Assembly: GCA_944322755.1 (NCBI GenBank)
Contig: CALUPY010000016.1
Span: forward strand, 1-58,839
Origin: Candidatus Gastranaerophilales bacterium
GTDB taxonomy: Bacteria > Cyanobacteriota > Vampirovibrionia > Gastranaerophilales > Gastranaerophilaceae
Direction: 5' to 3'
DNA: 58,839 bases
The notes under the pieces were generated by a model. That model saw only the letters and a list, made by a program, of their open reading frames with translations, did not search any database and was not told where the DNA came from. Position numbers and translations under genes: made by a program. This document shows positions 1 through 8,112 of this stretch, piece by piece. The stretch's first letter is position 1. Each line of letters opens with the position of its first letter.

Positions 1-600
1 AAGCAAATTAAAGCGGAGTGCAAAACCTTGCGAACGTCAATAATCCAAGACAGCGAACGAGGGCGCGGCAATCCATAAAAACAACAAAATGTCATCCAAG
101 ACCGACGGAACGTCCGTAATCCAAGACACGGATTCGTTAAACCCCTCTCCCCACGGGGAGAGGGCAGGGTGAGGGGGAGCGTCGGAGAATACTTTAATCA
201 GTGCAAGGAAAAACAATTAATGCCTAAATACAACCAACCCTCACCCCCAACCCCCTCTCCCGCCGGAGAGGGGGCAATATTTTAAACCCTCTATTCACGG
301 AGAGAGAGCAGTGTGAGGCTGCTGAATTTTCCTTAATTAATCTCCCTCTCCCAAAGAGAGGGGCAATAAAAACCTTGTCATCCTGAAGCACAAAACCCGG
401 AACGCCACAACAATCGTGTCTGTTCAGGATCTTATACACCTCGCAAACCACACGACACCCCGAGCCGGTAAGATGCTGAACACAGACGCTGATATCCTCA
501 CCCCAAGATTATCGCTTCAGCATGACATAGTGCGTCATTGCGAGCACCGCAGGTGCGCGGCAATCCATAGAACCTGAAATGTATACCTAAAATTCAAAAA
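1..600. repeat. Non-coding region with hairpin and dispersed short repeats
   Basis: I see no convincing gene in this stretch. It holds four GC-rich hairpins of the form CCCTCTCC...GGAGAGGG, at about 143-164 (perfect 10-bp arms), 251-274, 287-308 and 344-363, in otherwise AT-rich DNA. A second family, GCGCGGCAATCCAT, occurs identically at 63-76 and 555-568; the second copy also carries a GCACC-GCA-GGTGC palindrome. Such elements are typical of dispersed intergenic repeats. A promoter for hisS follows immediately. Confidence 0.7.
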
Positions 601-602
601 TA

Positions 603-630
603 TTGAAATACGCATTTTTCATAATATAAT
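603..630 (+). promoter_or_regulatory. Sigma-70 promoter of hisS
   Basis: TTGAAA (603-608), a 16-bp spacer and TATAAT (625-630) lie 32 bp before the hisS start. The predicted transcript has a leader of about 26 nt that includes a GAGGAAG ribosome binding site. Confidence 0.7.
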
Positions 631-662
631 TAACCTATATTATATCAGATAGCGAGGAAGTT

Positions 663-1877
663 ATGATAAAAGCCCAAAAAGGAACAAAAGATATTTTGCC
701 CGCAGAAGTTGACAACTGGCATAAAATGGAAGAGGCTGCGCTTGATGTTTTTTCAAAAGCCAATTTCAGAGAAATCAGAACTCCGATTTTTGAAGCAACA
801 GAGCTTTTTGCAAGAGGTGTTGGGGATTCTACGGATATTGTCAACAAGGAAATGTACACTTTTGAAAAAAGCGAGCGTTCTTTGACACTGCGTCCGGAAA
901 ATACAGCCGGGGTTGTGCGTGCTTATATTGAAAACGGTTTTTCCAGACTTCCACAGCCGGTTAAACTCTGGTACAAAGGCCCTATGTTTAGGTATGAACG
1001 TCCTCAGGCCGGCAGACAGCGCCAGTTTCATCAGGTCGGTGTTGAAATGTTCGGAGTGTATGAAGCTTCGGCAGACGCTGAATGCATAAATCTTGCTGTA
1101 AAATATCTGAATGCACTGGGATTAAATGACCTTGAAATAGAATTGAACTCGCTTGGCTGTAAAGATTGCCGCGACAAATACAGAACTGCAATAAAAGAAG
1201 TTCTTAAAAACGAGCTTCCTGAGCTTTGCGATGATTGTAAATACAGGTATGAAAAAAATCCTTTGAGAATTCTGGACTGCAAAAACGAGTCTTGCAAAAA
1301 GATTTTCGAAAAAAAAGAAATTCAGGAGGTTATTTATTCTGATTACATTTGTGATGAATGCAAATCTCACTTTGAAGAACTCAAAGGATATCTGCATGTA
1401 TTGAAAATACCCTATAAAATAAACAAACTTCTGGTAAGAGGTCTGGATTATTATAACAGAACAGTTTTCGAGATAAAATCCAATAATCTCGGCTCCCAAA
1501 ATGCCGTATGCGGCGGCGGCAGATATGATTCGCTTGTTGAAACTTTAGGCGGTGCTCCGACTCCTGCTGTCGGCTGGGCAATGGGAATGGAGCGCTTAAA
1601 CTCCCTGATTCCTCCTGTTGTTCAAAAAAATATCGATGCTTTTGTAATATCAGAGAATATGGCAGAGGCTTTGAAACTTACGCAGGAACTGAGAGATAAA
1701 GGCAAGAGTGTTGAGTTTGACTACGGTGCAAGAAAGTTCAAAAAACAGCTCGACAAAGCTGCCAAAACTGCTAATTATGCGTATATCTTGCTAGAAGATG
1801 AGCTTAAAAATAATACCGTTACTGTCAAAAACCTTCTCACTTCAGAACAAAAAACGTTACGAAGAAGCGAAATATAG
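663..1877 (+). CDS. hisS: Histidyl-tRNA synthetase
   Basis: Cytoplasmic class II aminoacyl-tRNA synthetase that charges tRNA-His with histidine using ATP. The 404-aa length is near the family norm of about 420. The N-terminus IKAQKGTKDILP is typical. Class II motif 2 (FRYERPQAGRQRQFHQ), the histidine-binding loop LVRGLDYYNRTVFE and motif 3 context GGGRYDSLVE are all present. The insertion region has the usual bacterial cysteine pairs (CKDC, CDDC, CDEC). The C-terminal anticodon-binding domain is present but slightly short. The ATG start follows a GAGGAAG ribosome binding site at good spacing, downstream of a clear promoter. It stands alone, not in an obvious operon with the secreted-protein gene that follows, which has its own promoter. 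Confidence 0.97.
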   Translation: MIKAQKGTKDILPAEVDNWHKMEEAALDVFSKANFREIRTPIFEATELFARGVGDSTDIVNKEMYTFEKSERSLTLRPENTAGVVRAYIENGFSRLPQPVKLWYKGPMFRYERPQAGRQRQFHQVGVEMFGVYEASADAECINLAVKYLNALGLNDLEIELNSLGCKDCRDKYRTAIKEVLKNELPELCDDCKYRYEKNPLRILDCKNESCKKIFEKKEIQEVIYSDYICDECKSHFEELKGYLHVLKIPYKINKLLVRGLDYYNRTVFEIKSNNLGSQNAVCGGGRYDSLVETLGGAPTPAVGWAMGMERLNSLIPPVVQKNIDAFVISENMAEALKLTQELRDKGKSVEFDYGARKFKKQLDKAAKTANYAYILLEDELKNNTVTVKNLLTSEQKTLRRSEI

Positions 1878-1883
1878 GTAATA

Positions 1884-1912
1884 TTGACAGCAAATAAATA
1901 TTTTTTTATTAT
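1884..1912 (+). promoter_or_regulatory. Strong promoter of the pilin-like gene
   Basis: TTGACA (1884-1889), a 17-bp spacer and TATTAT (1907-1912) end 7 nt before the ATG at 1920, so the mRNA would be leaderless or nearly so. A TTG inside the -35 box opens the same reading frame, but it is better read as promoter than as start codon. Confidence 0.65.
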
Positions 1913-1919
1913 ATTTTTT

Positions 1920-2354
1920 ATGAAAAAGCTAGGATTAATTTTTATATTTTTGACAGTATTAGTATTGTGCACGCCGGTATTTAGTAAATCATATCCAACG
2001 GTACCGGGTCAGGATCCATTGTATACAAAAGCAATAATTGATATCACCAGTGCAATAAATATGCACAATATCCTTGAAGGTCAAAATGCATATAATTATC
2101 AAAATACAAAATTATTTTACTTGTTAAAATTACGTATGAATATTACCGGTGCACAATTTCCTGTTTTATATACAGTCGCCGGTTCAAAGCTAACTGTTAA
2201 AAACGGTAATGGATGTATTGCTGTAAATAATCCACAGAATCGTTATTGTTCGATAGTTGATGTTGATGTAAACGGTGATAAAGGTCCGAATAAATACGGC
2301 TCTGATATATTCAAAATCGGAGTATATCCAGATAAGGCTGTAGCGATTGACTAA
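1920..2354 (+). CDS. Exported pilin-like head-domain protein
   Basis: Secreted protein of about 144 aa. From the ATG at 1920 the product begins MKKLGLIFIFLTVLVLCTPVFS, a classical signal peptide with likely signal peptidase I cleavage after FS. The C-terminal half, around CIAVNN..CSIVDVDVNGDKGPNKYGSDIFKIGVYPDKAVAI, resembles the C-terminal region of type IV pilin or pseudopilin-like proteins. There is no prepilin N-terminus (no G-F-T-L-x-E), so it cannot be assembled by the usual prepilin route. The gene ends 3 bp from the convergent helicase gene. A frame-open TTG at 1884 falls in the -35 box and was not used as start. Function unknown; the pilin relation is inferred from residue pattern only. 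Confidence 0.6.
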   Translation: MKKLGLIFIFLTVLVLCTPVFSKSYPTVPGQDPLYTKAIIDITSAINMHNILEGQNAYNYQNTKLFYLLKLRMNITGAQFPVLYTVAGSKLTVKNGNGCIAVNNPQNRYCSIVDVDVNGDKGPNKYGSDIFKIGVYPDKAVAID

Positions 2355-2357
2355 ACT

Positions 2358-4334
2358 TTAATCCTCTACTTCCAGCACCCAGCGTTCAAGAATGTCCTGA
2401 CCTATATCGTCAAGGAATCTCGAAGGTTTTGAGAGCACCATGCCTGTAGCATGGTCAAACATGTCTATTGGGTATGTGATGTAAAGATGCGTTTTTGCAC
2501 GGGTTGTGGCGACGTACATAAGTCTGAGTTCTTCGTCGAGCTCTTCTTCTGAATTAAAGGAATAAACAGAAGGAAAGCGTCCGTCTACTGCACCTATGAT
2601 AAACACAGCCTTCCATTCAAGTCCCTTTGCACTGTGTATCGTGGATAAAGTCAGGTATTCATCCTGCACGGCCCCGTCTTCGACATCAGTCACTGCGGAA
2701 TCCGGCGGTTCAAGCGCCAAATCACTTAAAAAATCTTCAAGAGACGAGTACTGTTCAGATAGATACAAAAAGTGCTCCAAATCTTTCTGACGCTTTGTGT
2801 AGTCATCGTATTTTTCCATCAGAATAGGTTCGTAGTAGTGCAATATCTTTTCAACAATAACAGACGGCTTGAACAAATCTCTTCTGCAATCCTGCATTGT
2901 AACGAGCAGATGTTTTATATCTCCTGAGCTTTTTGCGGGCAGCATGAGTTTGTCAGGCTGTATATTCTCGCCAGACACAACAGGCAGAAGCTTCATTGCT
3001 GTTTGTGCACCGACTCCCTTTAATAGCAGCAGAATACGGTTTATACTGATAATGTCGTTGGGATTAAGAATTACTCTAAGATGGGCGATAACGTCTTTTA
3101 CATGGGCTGTTTCAATGAATTTCAGGCCGCCGAATTTTCTGTACGGGATAGATTTTTTTGCAAGCTCAATTTCGAGATTGTAGGTCATTCTTGCGCTTCT
3201 TGCAAGAACGGCGATATCGTTTAAAGAAATGTCTTCTTCCTGCAGTTCAAGAATTCTCTGCGCCACAAACTCCGCCTCTGTCTGCATATCATTTGTGCAT
3301 ATAAGAGCCGGCTTTTCCGGTGATTCAATTGTTGAGAACAGATTTTTTGTGTATTTTTCTTTTGCTTTTTCAATGATTCTGTTTGTTAAAGCAAGAATAT
3401 TCTGTGAACTGCGATAGTTTTGTTCGAGTTTTATTATTTTTGTTTCCGGAAAAATATTCGGAAAATCGAGAATATTTCTGAAATTTGCGCCCCTGAACGA
3501 ATAAATGCTCTGTGAATCATCTCCTACTGCCATCACATTGTTGTGTTCAGATGCAAGCAGTTTTATAATATCTGCCTGCAGTGTGTTGGTATCCTGATAT
3601 TCGTCAATAAGAATATATTTATACTGGTTTGAGATTTTTTTTCGTATTTCATCGTTAGAAACGAGCAGTGCTTTTAGATAAAGAAGCAAATCATCGTAGT
3701 CCAGCAGGCTGTTTGCCCGTTTGTATTCGGCGTACTGGCGTGAAATTTCATTTATTTTGTCAACACAGTGTTCAAACTGTTTGTATTCCTGCTCTATAAC
3801 TTCTTTTGCCGACATGTTTTTGTTCACTGCTTTGGAGTATATATCTAGAACAGTATGTTTTCTAGGAAAACGTTTTTCCTGTTTTTCTATAACTTTTGAA
3901 CGGATGTGGTTTACGACGTCTTCTGCGTCGGCCCTGTCAATGATTGTAAAATTGTTCCTCAATTCGAGGTAATTTGAATATTTTCTTAAAATAAAATTAG
4001 CAAAAGAGTGGAATGTACCTCCAGCAACTTTTTCGCAGCGGGAATCCAGTATCATAACCGCACGGTTAAGCATTTCATCAGCAGCTTTTTTTGTAAAAGT
4101 CAAAAGCAGTATATTTTCAGGAGATACCCCGTCTTCTATGAGCCTTGCTACACGATATGTGAGAGTTTTTGTTTTACCTGAACCGGCTCCGGCTATAACA
4201 AGAACCGACCCTTTTTTAAACTGCACGGCTTCGAGCTGCTGAGGATTCAGGTCTTTTTCGTAATTTATTTTGTAGACTGATGATGTGTTTTGCTTTTTCA
4301 GTACATATTTTTTTGTGACAGCGATGCTTTCCAT
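2358..4334 (-). CDS. UvrD/PcrA-family DNA helicase (SF1A)
   Basis: ATP-dependent 3'-5' DNA helicase of the UvrD/Rep/PcrA family (658 aa), cytoplasmic, acting in repair or replication restart. Motifs in order: Q-motif LNPQQLEAV, Walker A AGAGSGKT (about 48-55), Ia LLTFTKKAADEM, Walker B IDEYQDTN, III VGDDSQSIYSFRGA, IV LEQNYRSSQNIL, V LSTIHSAKGLEWKAVF and VI LMYVATTRAKTHLY. It is somewhat shorter than typical PcrA (about 720 aa) and lacks an obvious long C-terminal tail. There is no Shine-Dalgarno sequence; a TATAAT box ends 6 nt before the ATG, which suggests a leaderless transcript. It is transcribed divergently from the ZorA-like gene. Whether it is the housekeeping UvrD/PcrA or a paralogue cannot be decided here. 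Confidence 0.93.
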   Translation of the reverse strand: MESIAVTKKYVLKKQNTSSVYKINYEKDLNPQQLEAVQFKKGSVLVIAGAGSGKTKTLTYRVARLIEDGVSPENILLLTFTKKAADEMLNRAVMILDSRCEKVAGGTFHSFANFILRKYSNYLELRNNFTIIDRADAEDVVNHIRSKVIEKQEKRFPRKHTVLDIYSKAVNKNMSAKEVIEQEYKQFEHCVDKINEISRQYAEYKRANSLLDYDDLLLYLKALLVSNDEIRKKISNQYKYILIDEYQDTNTLQADIIKLLASEHNNVMAVGDDSQSIYSFRGANFRNILDFPNIFPETKIIKLEQNYRSSQNILALTNRIIEKAKEKYTKNLFSTIESPEKPALICTNDMQTEAEFVAQRILELQEEDISLNDIAVLARSARMTYNLEIELAKKSIPYRKFGGLKFIETAHVKDVIAHLRVILNPNDIISINRILLLLKGVGAQTAMKLLPVVSGENIQPDKLMLPAKSSGDIKHLLVTMQDCRRDLFKPSVIVEKILHYYEPILMEKYDDYTKRQKDLEHFLYLSEQYSSLEDFLSDLALEPPDSAVTDVEDGAVQDEYLTLSTIHSAKGLEWKAVFIIGAVDGRFPSVYSFNSEEELDEELRLMYVATTRAKTHLYITYPIDMFDHATGMVLSKPSRFLDDIGQDILERWVLEVED

Positions 4335-4340
4335 ATTCCT

Positions 4341-4370
4341 ATTATATCTTTTAATATATTGTCATTGCAA
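4341..4370 (-). promoter_or_regulatory. Leaderless-type promoter of the helicase gene
   Basis: On the minus strand, TTGCAA (4365-4370), an 18-bp spacer and TATAAT (4341-4346) end exactly 6 nt before the ATG at 4334. Transcription would start at or next to the start codon. Confidence 0.6.
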
Positions 4371-4443
4371 ATACATTAATTGATTGTGTTTTTTTACGAA
4401 AAATTGTATTAAAATAACGATAATGTATTAGTATGAGGGTATT

Positions 4444-5364
4444 ATGATTTTAGATTTCAGTTTGTTTTTAAATCCGGTAATCCTTGCTATCGTGGCACTT
4501 TTTGCCGGTATTCTCGTTTATTATATAAATTCTGTAAGATACATTAATGCGTCTTTGAGATATTTAACAAATATTCTCCGTTCCTTTAAAAAAGGCAATC
4601 TCGTTTTTAGATTCAAGGAACTGGACGAAACTTTTTCGAATAATCCGTTTATTTCCGCATACTGGATTGAGTTCAAAAACAGTCTTGTGTTCAACGAAGG
4701 TGTTCAGGTTAAAACAAATGATGATGTATTAAAGTTTAAAGCAATGGGTTCTGAAACTGCCTCAATACAGTGTACAATGGATGCCGGATATTTCTTTAAT
4801 GAAGAAACCCTGATAAACAGTAAAATGAACTACAAATTTATTTCCGCTGTGCCGACAATATTAACAGGTCTTGGCCCGTTGTTTACGTTTTTACATATAT
4901 CACTTGCTTTTGCAAAGGTTAATTTTGCGACACAAGAAGCGACTATTTCTTCCGTATCTGCTCTTATGGCAGCTATGAAGGTAGCAGCAATGATTTCTGT
5001 CGTTGCTGTCGGTACCTCTATTATATTTTTGATAGTGGAAAGAATTCTGTACAAAAATATGTGCAAGGCTCCTCTTTCAGAGTTTCAGCTGGAAATGAGC
5101 AAGCTGTTTGACAATATCTCTTCCGAAAAATTTCTTGTCCAGCTTCTGAATGAAGCCAGAGTTTCAAACGGTGCTCTGAGCCAGATTTTTAACCAACTTC
5201 CGGAACAGATGAAAACAGCATTTGAAAAGAGTTTCAATGCAAGTCTTATTCCTTATCTGGACAATCTTATTTTCAGTGTCAATAAACTTAATGAACAGCT
5301 TGTGCAGGCAAGCAAGGGCACTTCGAATATTCTTGATGATTTATTTAAAAGTAAAGACGAGTAA
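4444..5364 (+). CDS. ZorA/MotA-like inner-membrane motor subunit
   Basis: Integral membrane protein of 306 aa. Three hydrophobic segments are visible: about 10-30 (PVILAIVALFAGILVYYINS), 134-160 (FISAVPTILTGLGPLFTFLHISLAF) and 180-205 (VAAMISVVAVGTSIIFLIVERILY). The last two, with their TGLGPLFTFLHI and AxxxSVVAVGTS stretches, match the MotA/TolQ/ExbB proton-channel core. Three segments and a cytoplasmic tail resemble ZorA of the Zorya anti-phage system, although ZorA usually has a far longer coiled-coil tail. The tail here is about 100 aa. The next gene starts 3 bp after the stop and encodes the matching ZorB/MotB-like partner, so the two form an ion-driven stator unit. TGAGGG precedes the ATG. 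No ZorC, ZorD or ZorE gene is nearby. Confidence 0.75.
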   Translation: MILDFSLFLNPVILAIVALFAGILVYYINSVRYINASLRYLTNILRSFKKGNLVFRFKELDETFSNNPFISAYWIEFKNSLVFNEGVQVKTNDDVLKFKAMGSETASIQCTMDAGYFFNEETLINSKMNYKFISAVPTILTGLGPLFTFLHISLAFAKVNFATQEATISSVSALMAAMKVAAMISVVAVGTSIIFLIVERILYKNMCKAPLSEFQLEMSKLFDNISSEKFLVQLLNEARVSNGALSQIFNQLPEQMKTAFEKSFNASLIPYLDNLIFSVNKLNEQLVQASKGTSNILDDLFKSKDE

Positions 5365-5367
5365 AAT

Positions 5368-6069
5368 ATGAAATACATTAAATACGGAAATAGAAGTGCC
5401 GGAAATGACGGCGATGAAAATGTTTTTTGGGTTACGATGAGCGACCTTCTGCTCGGTCTTGCCGTAATATTTATTATTCTGTTTGTATTTGCAATAACGG
5501 GGTTTACCCAGAATAAGGTGGAAGAGCAGAAAACACAGTATGAATTCAGTGAAAAGCTTGTTCAGGAATTGAAAAAAAATAATATTCAGGCTGATGTGGA
5601 CAAATTTTCAGGACGAATAAAAATTTCAGACCTTGAGCTTTTTGAACTGAACAGCTATGAACTTTCTGAACGCGGAAAACAGTACCTTTCCAAGTTTGTT
5701 CCCATATATTTTAATACAATAATGAAAGACCCTGAGGTCAGAAAGAATATATCTCAGATTATTATAGAAGGTCATACAGACTCACAGGCGTTTGCGGACG
5801 CTCGTACACCGGAGATGAAGTATTACAAAAATATGGATTTGAGTTTAAAGAGAGCCTCTTCTGTTGCGCAGTATATTATATTTTGTGACTATGAAGGCAA
5901 AGCCCAGCACCAGCAGGCAATGTTCAAACTGCTATCCGTACAGGGAAAAGGCCAGTCTGAGCCGGTTATCGTGAACGGAAAAGAGGATTTTGCTAAAAGC
6001 AGACGCGTAGAATTAAAGATAATGTTCAAGGATGACAGCATTCTGGATGCAATAAAAAATAAAGAATAA
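5368..6069 (+). CDS. ZorB/MotB-like stator protein with OmpA domain
   Basis: Inner-membrane protein of 233 aa with one transmembrane helix and a periplasmic OmpA/MotB peptidoglycan-binding domain. The N-terminal FWVTMSDLLLGLAVIFIILFVF places an aspartate (D26) at the mouth of the helix, as the proton-carrying Asp of MotB and ZorB. A short coiled stretch (Q/E/K rich, 50-75) leads to the OmpA domain with IIIEGHTDSQA, LSLKRASSVAQYI and a final SRRVELKIMF, the usual peptidoglycan-contacting pattern. It is translationally close to the upstream ZorA-like gene. The pair probably forms a peptidoglycan-anchored, ion-driven motor. It could be a solitary stator of unknown role, a minimal Zorya-like module or a flagellar MotAB relative; the residue pattern favours the Zor/unknown stator group. 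Confidence 0.78.
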   Translation: MKYIKYGNRSAGNDGDENVFWVTMSDLLLGLAVIFIILFVFAITGFTQNKVEEQKTQYEFSEKLVQELKKNNIQADVDKFSGRIKISDLELFELNSYELSERGKQYLSKFVPIYFNTIMKDPEVRKNISQIIIEGHTDSQAFADARTPEMKYYKNMDLSLKRASSVAQYIIFCDYEGKAQHQQAMFKLLSVQGKGQSEPVIVNGKEDFAKSRRVELKIMFKDDSILDAIKNKE

Positions 6070-6085
6070 CTGTGATGTATTTATC

Positions 6086-6114
6086 TTGACATCGGGCATG
6101 CTCTTTTTTACTAT
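6086..6114 (+). promoter_or_regulatory. Consensus leaderless-type promoter
   Basis: TTGACA (6086-6091), a 17-bp spacer and TACTAT (6109-6114) are followed by 6 nt and then the ATG at 6121. No ribosome binding site fits between, so the transcript should start at the start codon. Confidence 0.75.
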
Positions 6115-6120
6115 AAGTTT

Positions 6121-6861
6121 ATGTTCAAGAAGTACAGGGATGAATTGCAAAGACTATTGTCAGAGCTGAAGGCGCTTGGTGCTGCAGCCGTAAAATCTGA
6201 ATTTGAGGAAGAAGGCGCAGACAGCGAAGAGGTCAGGCTGATAAAAAATATTTCAATGGATGCAGGTCTGAAACTTGCTTTGAAACTCGGCGGATGTTCT
6301 GCTTTCAGAGACATGAAAGAGGCAAAACAGATTGGCGCTGATATTATAGTAGCGCCTATGGTTGAATCAGCCTATGCTTTGCGTAAGTTTTTAAACGGCG
6401 TATGTAAGTTTGGTCTGGAAAGTAAAGAGCTTTATATTTCTATTGAAACAATCAATGCCTTTAATACGCTTAAAAATATTCTCACTTCGCATGAATTTTC
6501 TCTGATTGACGGTGTTGTATTCGGAAGAACTGACTTTGGACGTTCAATTGATGCTTCGGGTGATTTCGTCGAAAGCAAAGAATGTATGTCGTATGCTTTG
6601 ACGGTTCTGAATGCAGTAAAGGATAAAGACAAAAAATTTGTTCTGGGCGGTTCTGTTACGACAGAATCCTTGAATTTTTTTGAAAAACTGGGTGATTTCT
6701 ATCGTTTTGAAACGCGTAAAATAGTTTTTGAACGTTCTTTTGCTTCAAAAGAGGCGATAATAAAGGCTTTGGAATTTGAGATACTCTGGTTGAAGATGAT
6801 TGGTGCTGATGATTCGATGCAGAGAATTAATGAGCTTGAACAAAGGCTTTTGCAATTATAG
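6121..6861 (+). CDS. HpcH/HpaI aldolase / CitE-like family protein
   Basis: Cytoplasmic TIM-barrel protein of 246 aa of the HpcH/HpaI aldolase-citrate lyase beta superfamily. These enzymes use a divalent metal to cleave or form C-C bonds of oxo- or acyl-CoA acids. Supporting stretches are KQIGADIIVAPMVESAYALRKF, LYISIETINAFNTLKNIL (metal-ligand Glu in IETINA) and DGVVFGRTDFGRSI (Asp ligand). It is shorter than CitE (about 290 aa) and its N-terminal 45 residues are charged and helical rather than barrel-like. No citrate lyase partners are nearby, so the substrate is unknown. It is driven by its own near-consensus promoter placed for leaderless translation. Confidence 0.72.
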   Translation: MFKKYRDELQRLLSELKALGAAAVKSEFEEEGADSEEVRLIKNISMDAGLKLALKLGGCSAFRDMKEAKQIGADIIVAPMVESAYALRKFLNGVCKFGLESKELYISIETINAFNTLKNILTSHEFSLIDGVVFGRTDFGRSIDASGDFVESKECMSYALTVLNAVKDKDKKFVLGGSVTTESLNFFEKLGDFYRFETRKIVFERSFASKEAIIKALEFEILWLKMIGADDSMQRINELEQRLLQL

Positions 6862-6907
6862 TTTCGCTCTTAAATGTAACATAGTGGCGAAAAGGTTATT
6901 GTTGCGT

Positions 6908-6913
6908 TATTAT
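6908..6913 (+). promoter_or_regulatory. Putative -10 box, leaderless spacing
   Basis: TATTAT lies 6 nt before the ATG at 6920, the same spacing as at 6121 and 52730. The -35 region 17 bp upstream (TGGCGA, 6885-6890) is weak. No ribosome binding site is present. Confidence 0.4.
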
Positions 6914-6919
6914 TAAAGT

Positions 6920-7240
6920 ATGTTATACGATAGTGATTCAGAAGACAAAGATTTAAAAAGCGTCGGACTGGAGTTGATGTTTTTAACTCCTGAAAAGTGC
7001 AGCAATACTGACGGTATTTCTGCTGTTGAACTTTCTAAATCACTTAATATGCCGCTTGAAACTGTTAAAAAGAAACTTAAAATTCTTCTTGATAAAAACA
7101 TTGTGCGTGTGCGCGGAATAAATCCGAAATTGTGGAAGTTTGACGAGTATAATTTTCAGCGAATGGATGAAGATGATGAGGTTTTCAGACTTTTGTGCAG
7201 CTTTGACGATGTTGATTTTGACAGATATTTTTCGTATTAA
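6920..7240 (+). CDS. Small winged-helix DNA-binding protein
   Basis: A 106-aa protein. Residues about 20-70 read as a winged helix: ELMFLTPEKCSNTDGISAVELSKSLNMPLETVKKKLKILLDKNIVRVRGINPKLWKFD, with a turn-and-recognition-helix pattern (SAVELSKSLNMPLETVKKKLKIL) and a wing (VRVRGINPKLWKF). Both termini are strongly acidic. It is probably a transcription regulator of the MarR/ArsR-like winged-helix type, target unknown. It follows the aldolase-like gene by 58 bp but seems to have its own leaderless-type start. It converges on the metallopeptidase gene 47 bp away. Confidence 0.6.
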   Translation: MLYDSDSEDKDLKSVGLELMFLTPEKCSNTDGISAVELSKSLNMPLETVKKKLKILLDKNIVRVRGINPKLWKFDEYNFQRMDEDDEVFRLLCSFDDVDFDRYFSY

Positions 7241-7287
7241 TATTTTCCTTTTCAGACCCAAACTACCGAACCTGAGAATCAATCAGC

Positions 7288-8112
7288 TTACAGCCTGAAA
7301 AACAAATCCGAAAACTCCTTAAGATACGGGTAGTGTCTTTCGTTTAGAAGCGAAAAGTATCTTTGGTAGGTGTTTGGCGCTGCTGCTTTTATGTTTTGTG
7401 GATTTATATAGAGTCCCTCGATAAATCTGGCAAAAAGTTCGGACGGCCGTTTAAAATACTTGTTTAGCCTTGCTGCGCGCGCAGACAGTCTTCTTAAATA
7501 TCGCTGCTGGGATTTTAATCGTATATAGTCCGCTATCACACTGTCAAAAGACGGGAAATTCTTTTCAACGTCGTGTACAGAAAAAAGTTTGTCCTGCATT
7601 CCCAAAACGCCTTTTATTTTTACGCGGTCATATTTTAGCAGGTATTTTGCATCTGTTTTTTTTATAACTTTTTCAATTGGGGAATATGCCTCAGAACGTT
7701 TGAAATCAGGGTATTTTAACTTTATTTTTTTATCAAGCCCCTTAATATTTTCATTTACTGCATTTTTTAAGGCAAAAATCTTTTCCAGAGCCGGTATTTT
7801 TCCGCCGCTGTATGTAATCTCCAGCAGCTCCTGTTCTATAATATCGGTGTATTCTGTCATAAAAAGGCGTTCCAGCGTTCCGTGCGTACGCATGACATCG
7901 GGTTCAACGAGTGTATGTACAAAATGTGCAAATTCATGCACCAAAACCTCCTTTTTTCTCTGAACATCAAGCACTGATGATATATCAATCCTTCCGTTCA
8001 TAAAAAAGCCCTGATGACCGCGTGCTTTGGTGTTTGTGTTAACAGAAATTCCCATCTCTGACACAAATTTTACCATTTCATTAAATTCTCTATCCCTCTC
8101 CATTTGATTCAT
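7288..8112 (-). CDS. Putative zinc metallopeptidase (HExxH)
   Basis: About 274 aa, unrecognised family. The motif VLVHEFAHFVH gives an HExxH zinc site at about residues 59-63 from the chosen start, and RPSELFARFIEGLYINP near the C-terminus could supply a third acidic ligand, as in ImmA/IrrE- or SprT-like cytoplasmic metallopeptidases. The central part is Lys-rich and helical. No signal peptide. The reading frame is open further upstream (to 8172), but that would overlap cutA by 83 bp; ATG at 8112 leaves a 23-bp overlap, and 8103 is the next candidate. Last gene of a glcD-cutA-peptidase operon. Substrate unknown. Confidence 0.6.
   Translation of the reverse strand: MNQMERDREFNEMVKFVSEMGISVNTNTKARGHQGFFMNGRIDISSVLDVQRKKEVLVHEFAHFVHTLVEPDVMRTHGTLERLFMTEYTDIIEQELLEITYSGGKIPALEKIFALKNAVNENIKGLDKKIKLKYPDFKRSEAYSPIEKVIKKTDAKYLLKYDRVKIKGVLGMQDKLFSVHDVEKNFPSFDSVIADYIRLKSQQRYLRRLSARAARLNKYFKRPSELFARFIEGLYINPQNIKAAAPNTYQRYFSLLNERHYPYLKEFSDLFFRL

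Noticed and set aside
224-451. 75-aa reading frame on the minus strand in the repeat region
   Set aside because: It runs through the hairpin repeats, has low-complexity Arg/Pro/Gly composition and no ribosome binding site.
1-600. CRISPR array in the 5' repeat region
   Set aside because: The repeats are irregularly spaced, short and palindromic, without regular spacers or cas genes.
2358-6069. A full Zorya defence system with the UvrD-like helicase as effector
   Set aside because: The helicase lacks the SNF2-type features of ZorD, is on the other strand with its own promoter, and ZorC/ZorE are absent.
6121-6861. Citrate lyase beta subunit (CitE)
   Set aside because: No CitD, CitF, CitC or CitX genes nearby, and the protein is shorter with an unusual N-terminus.
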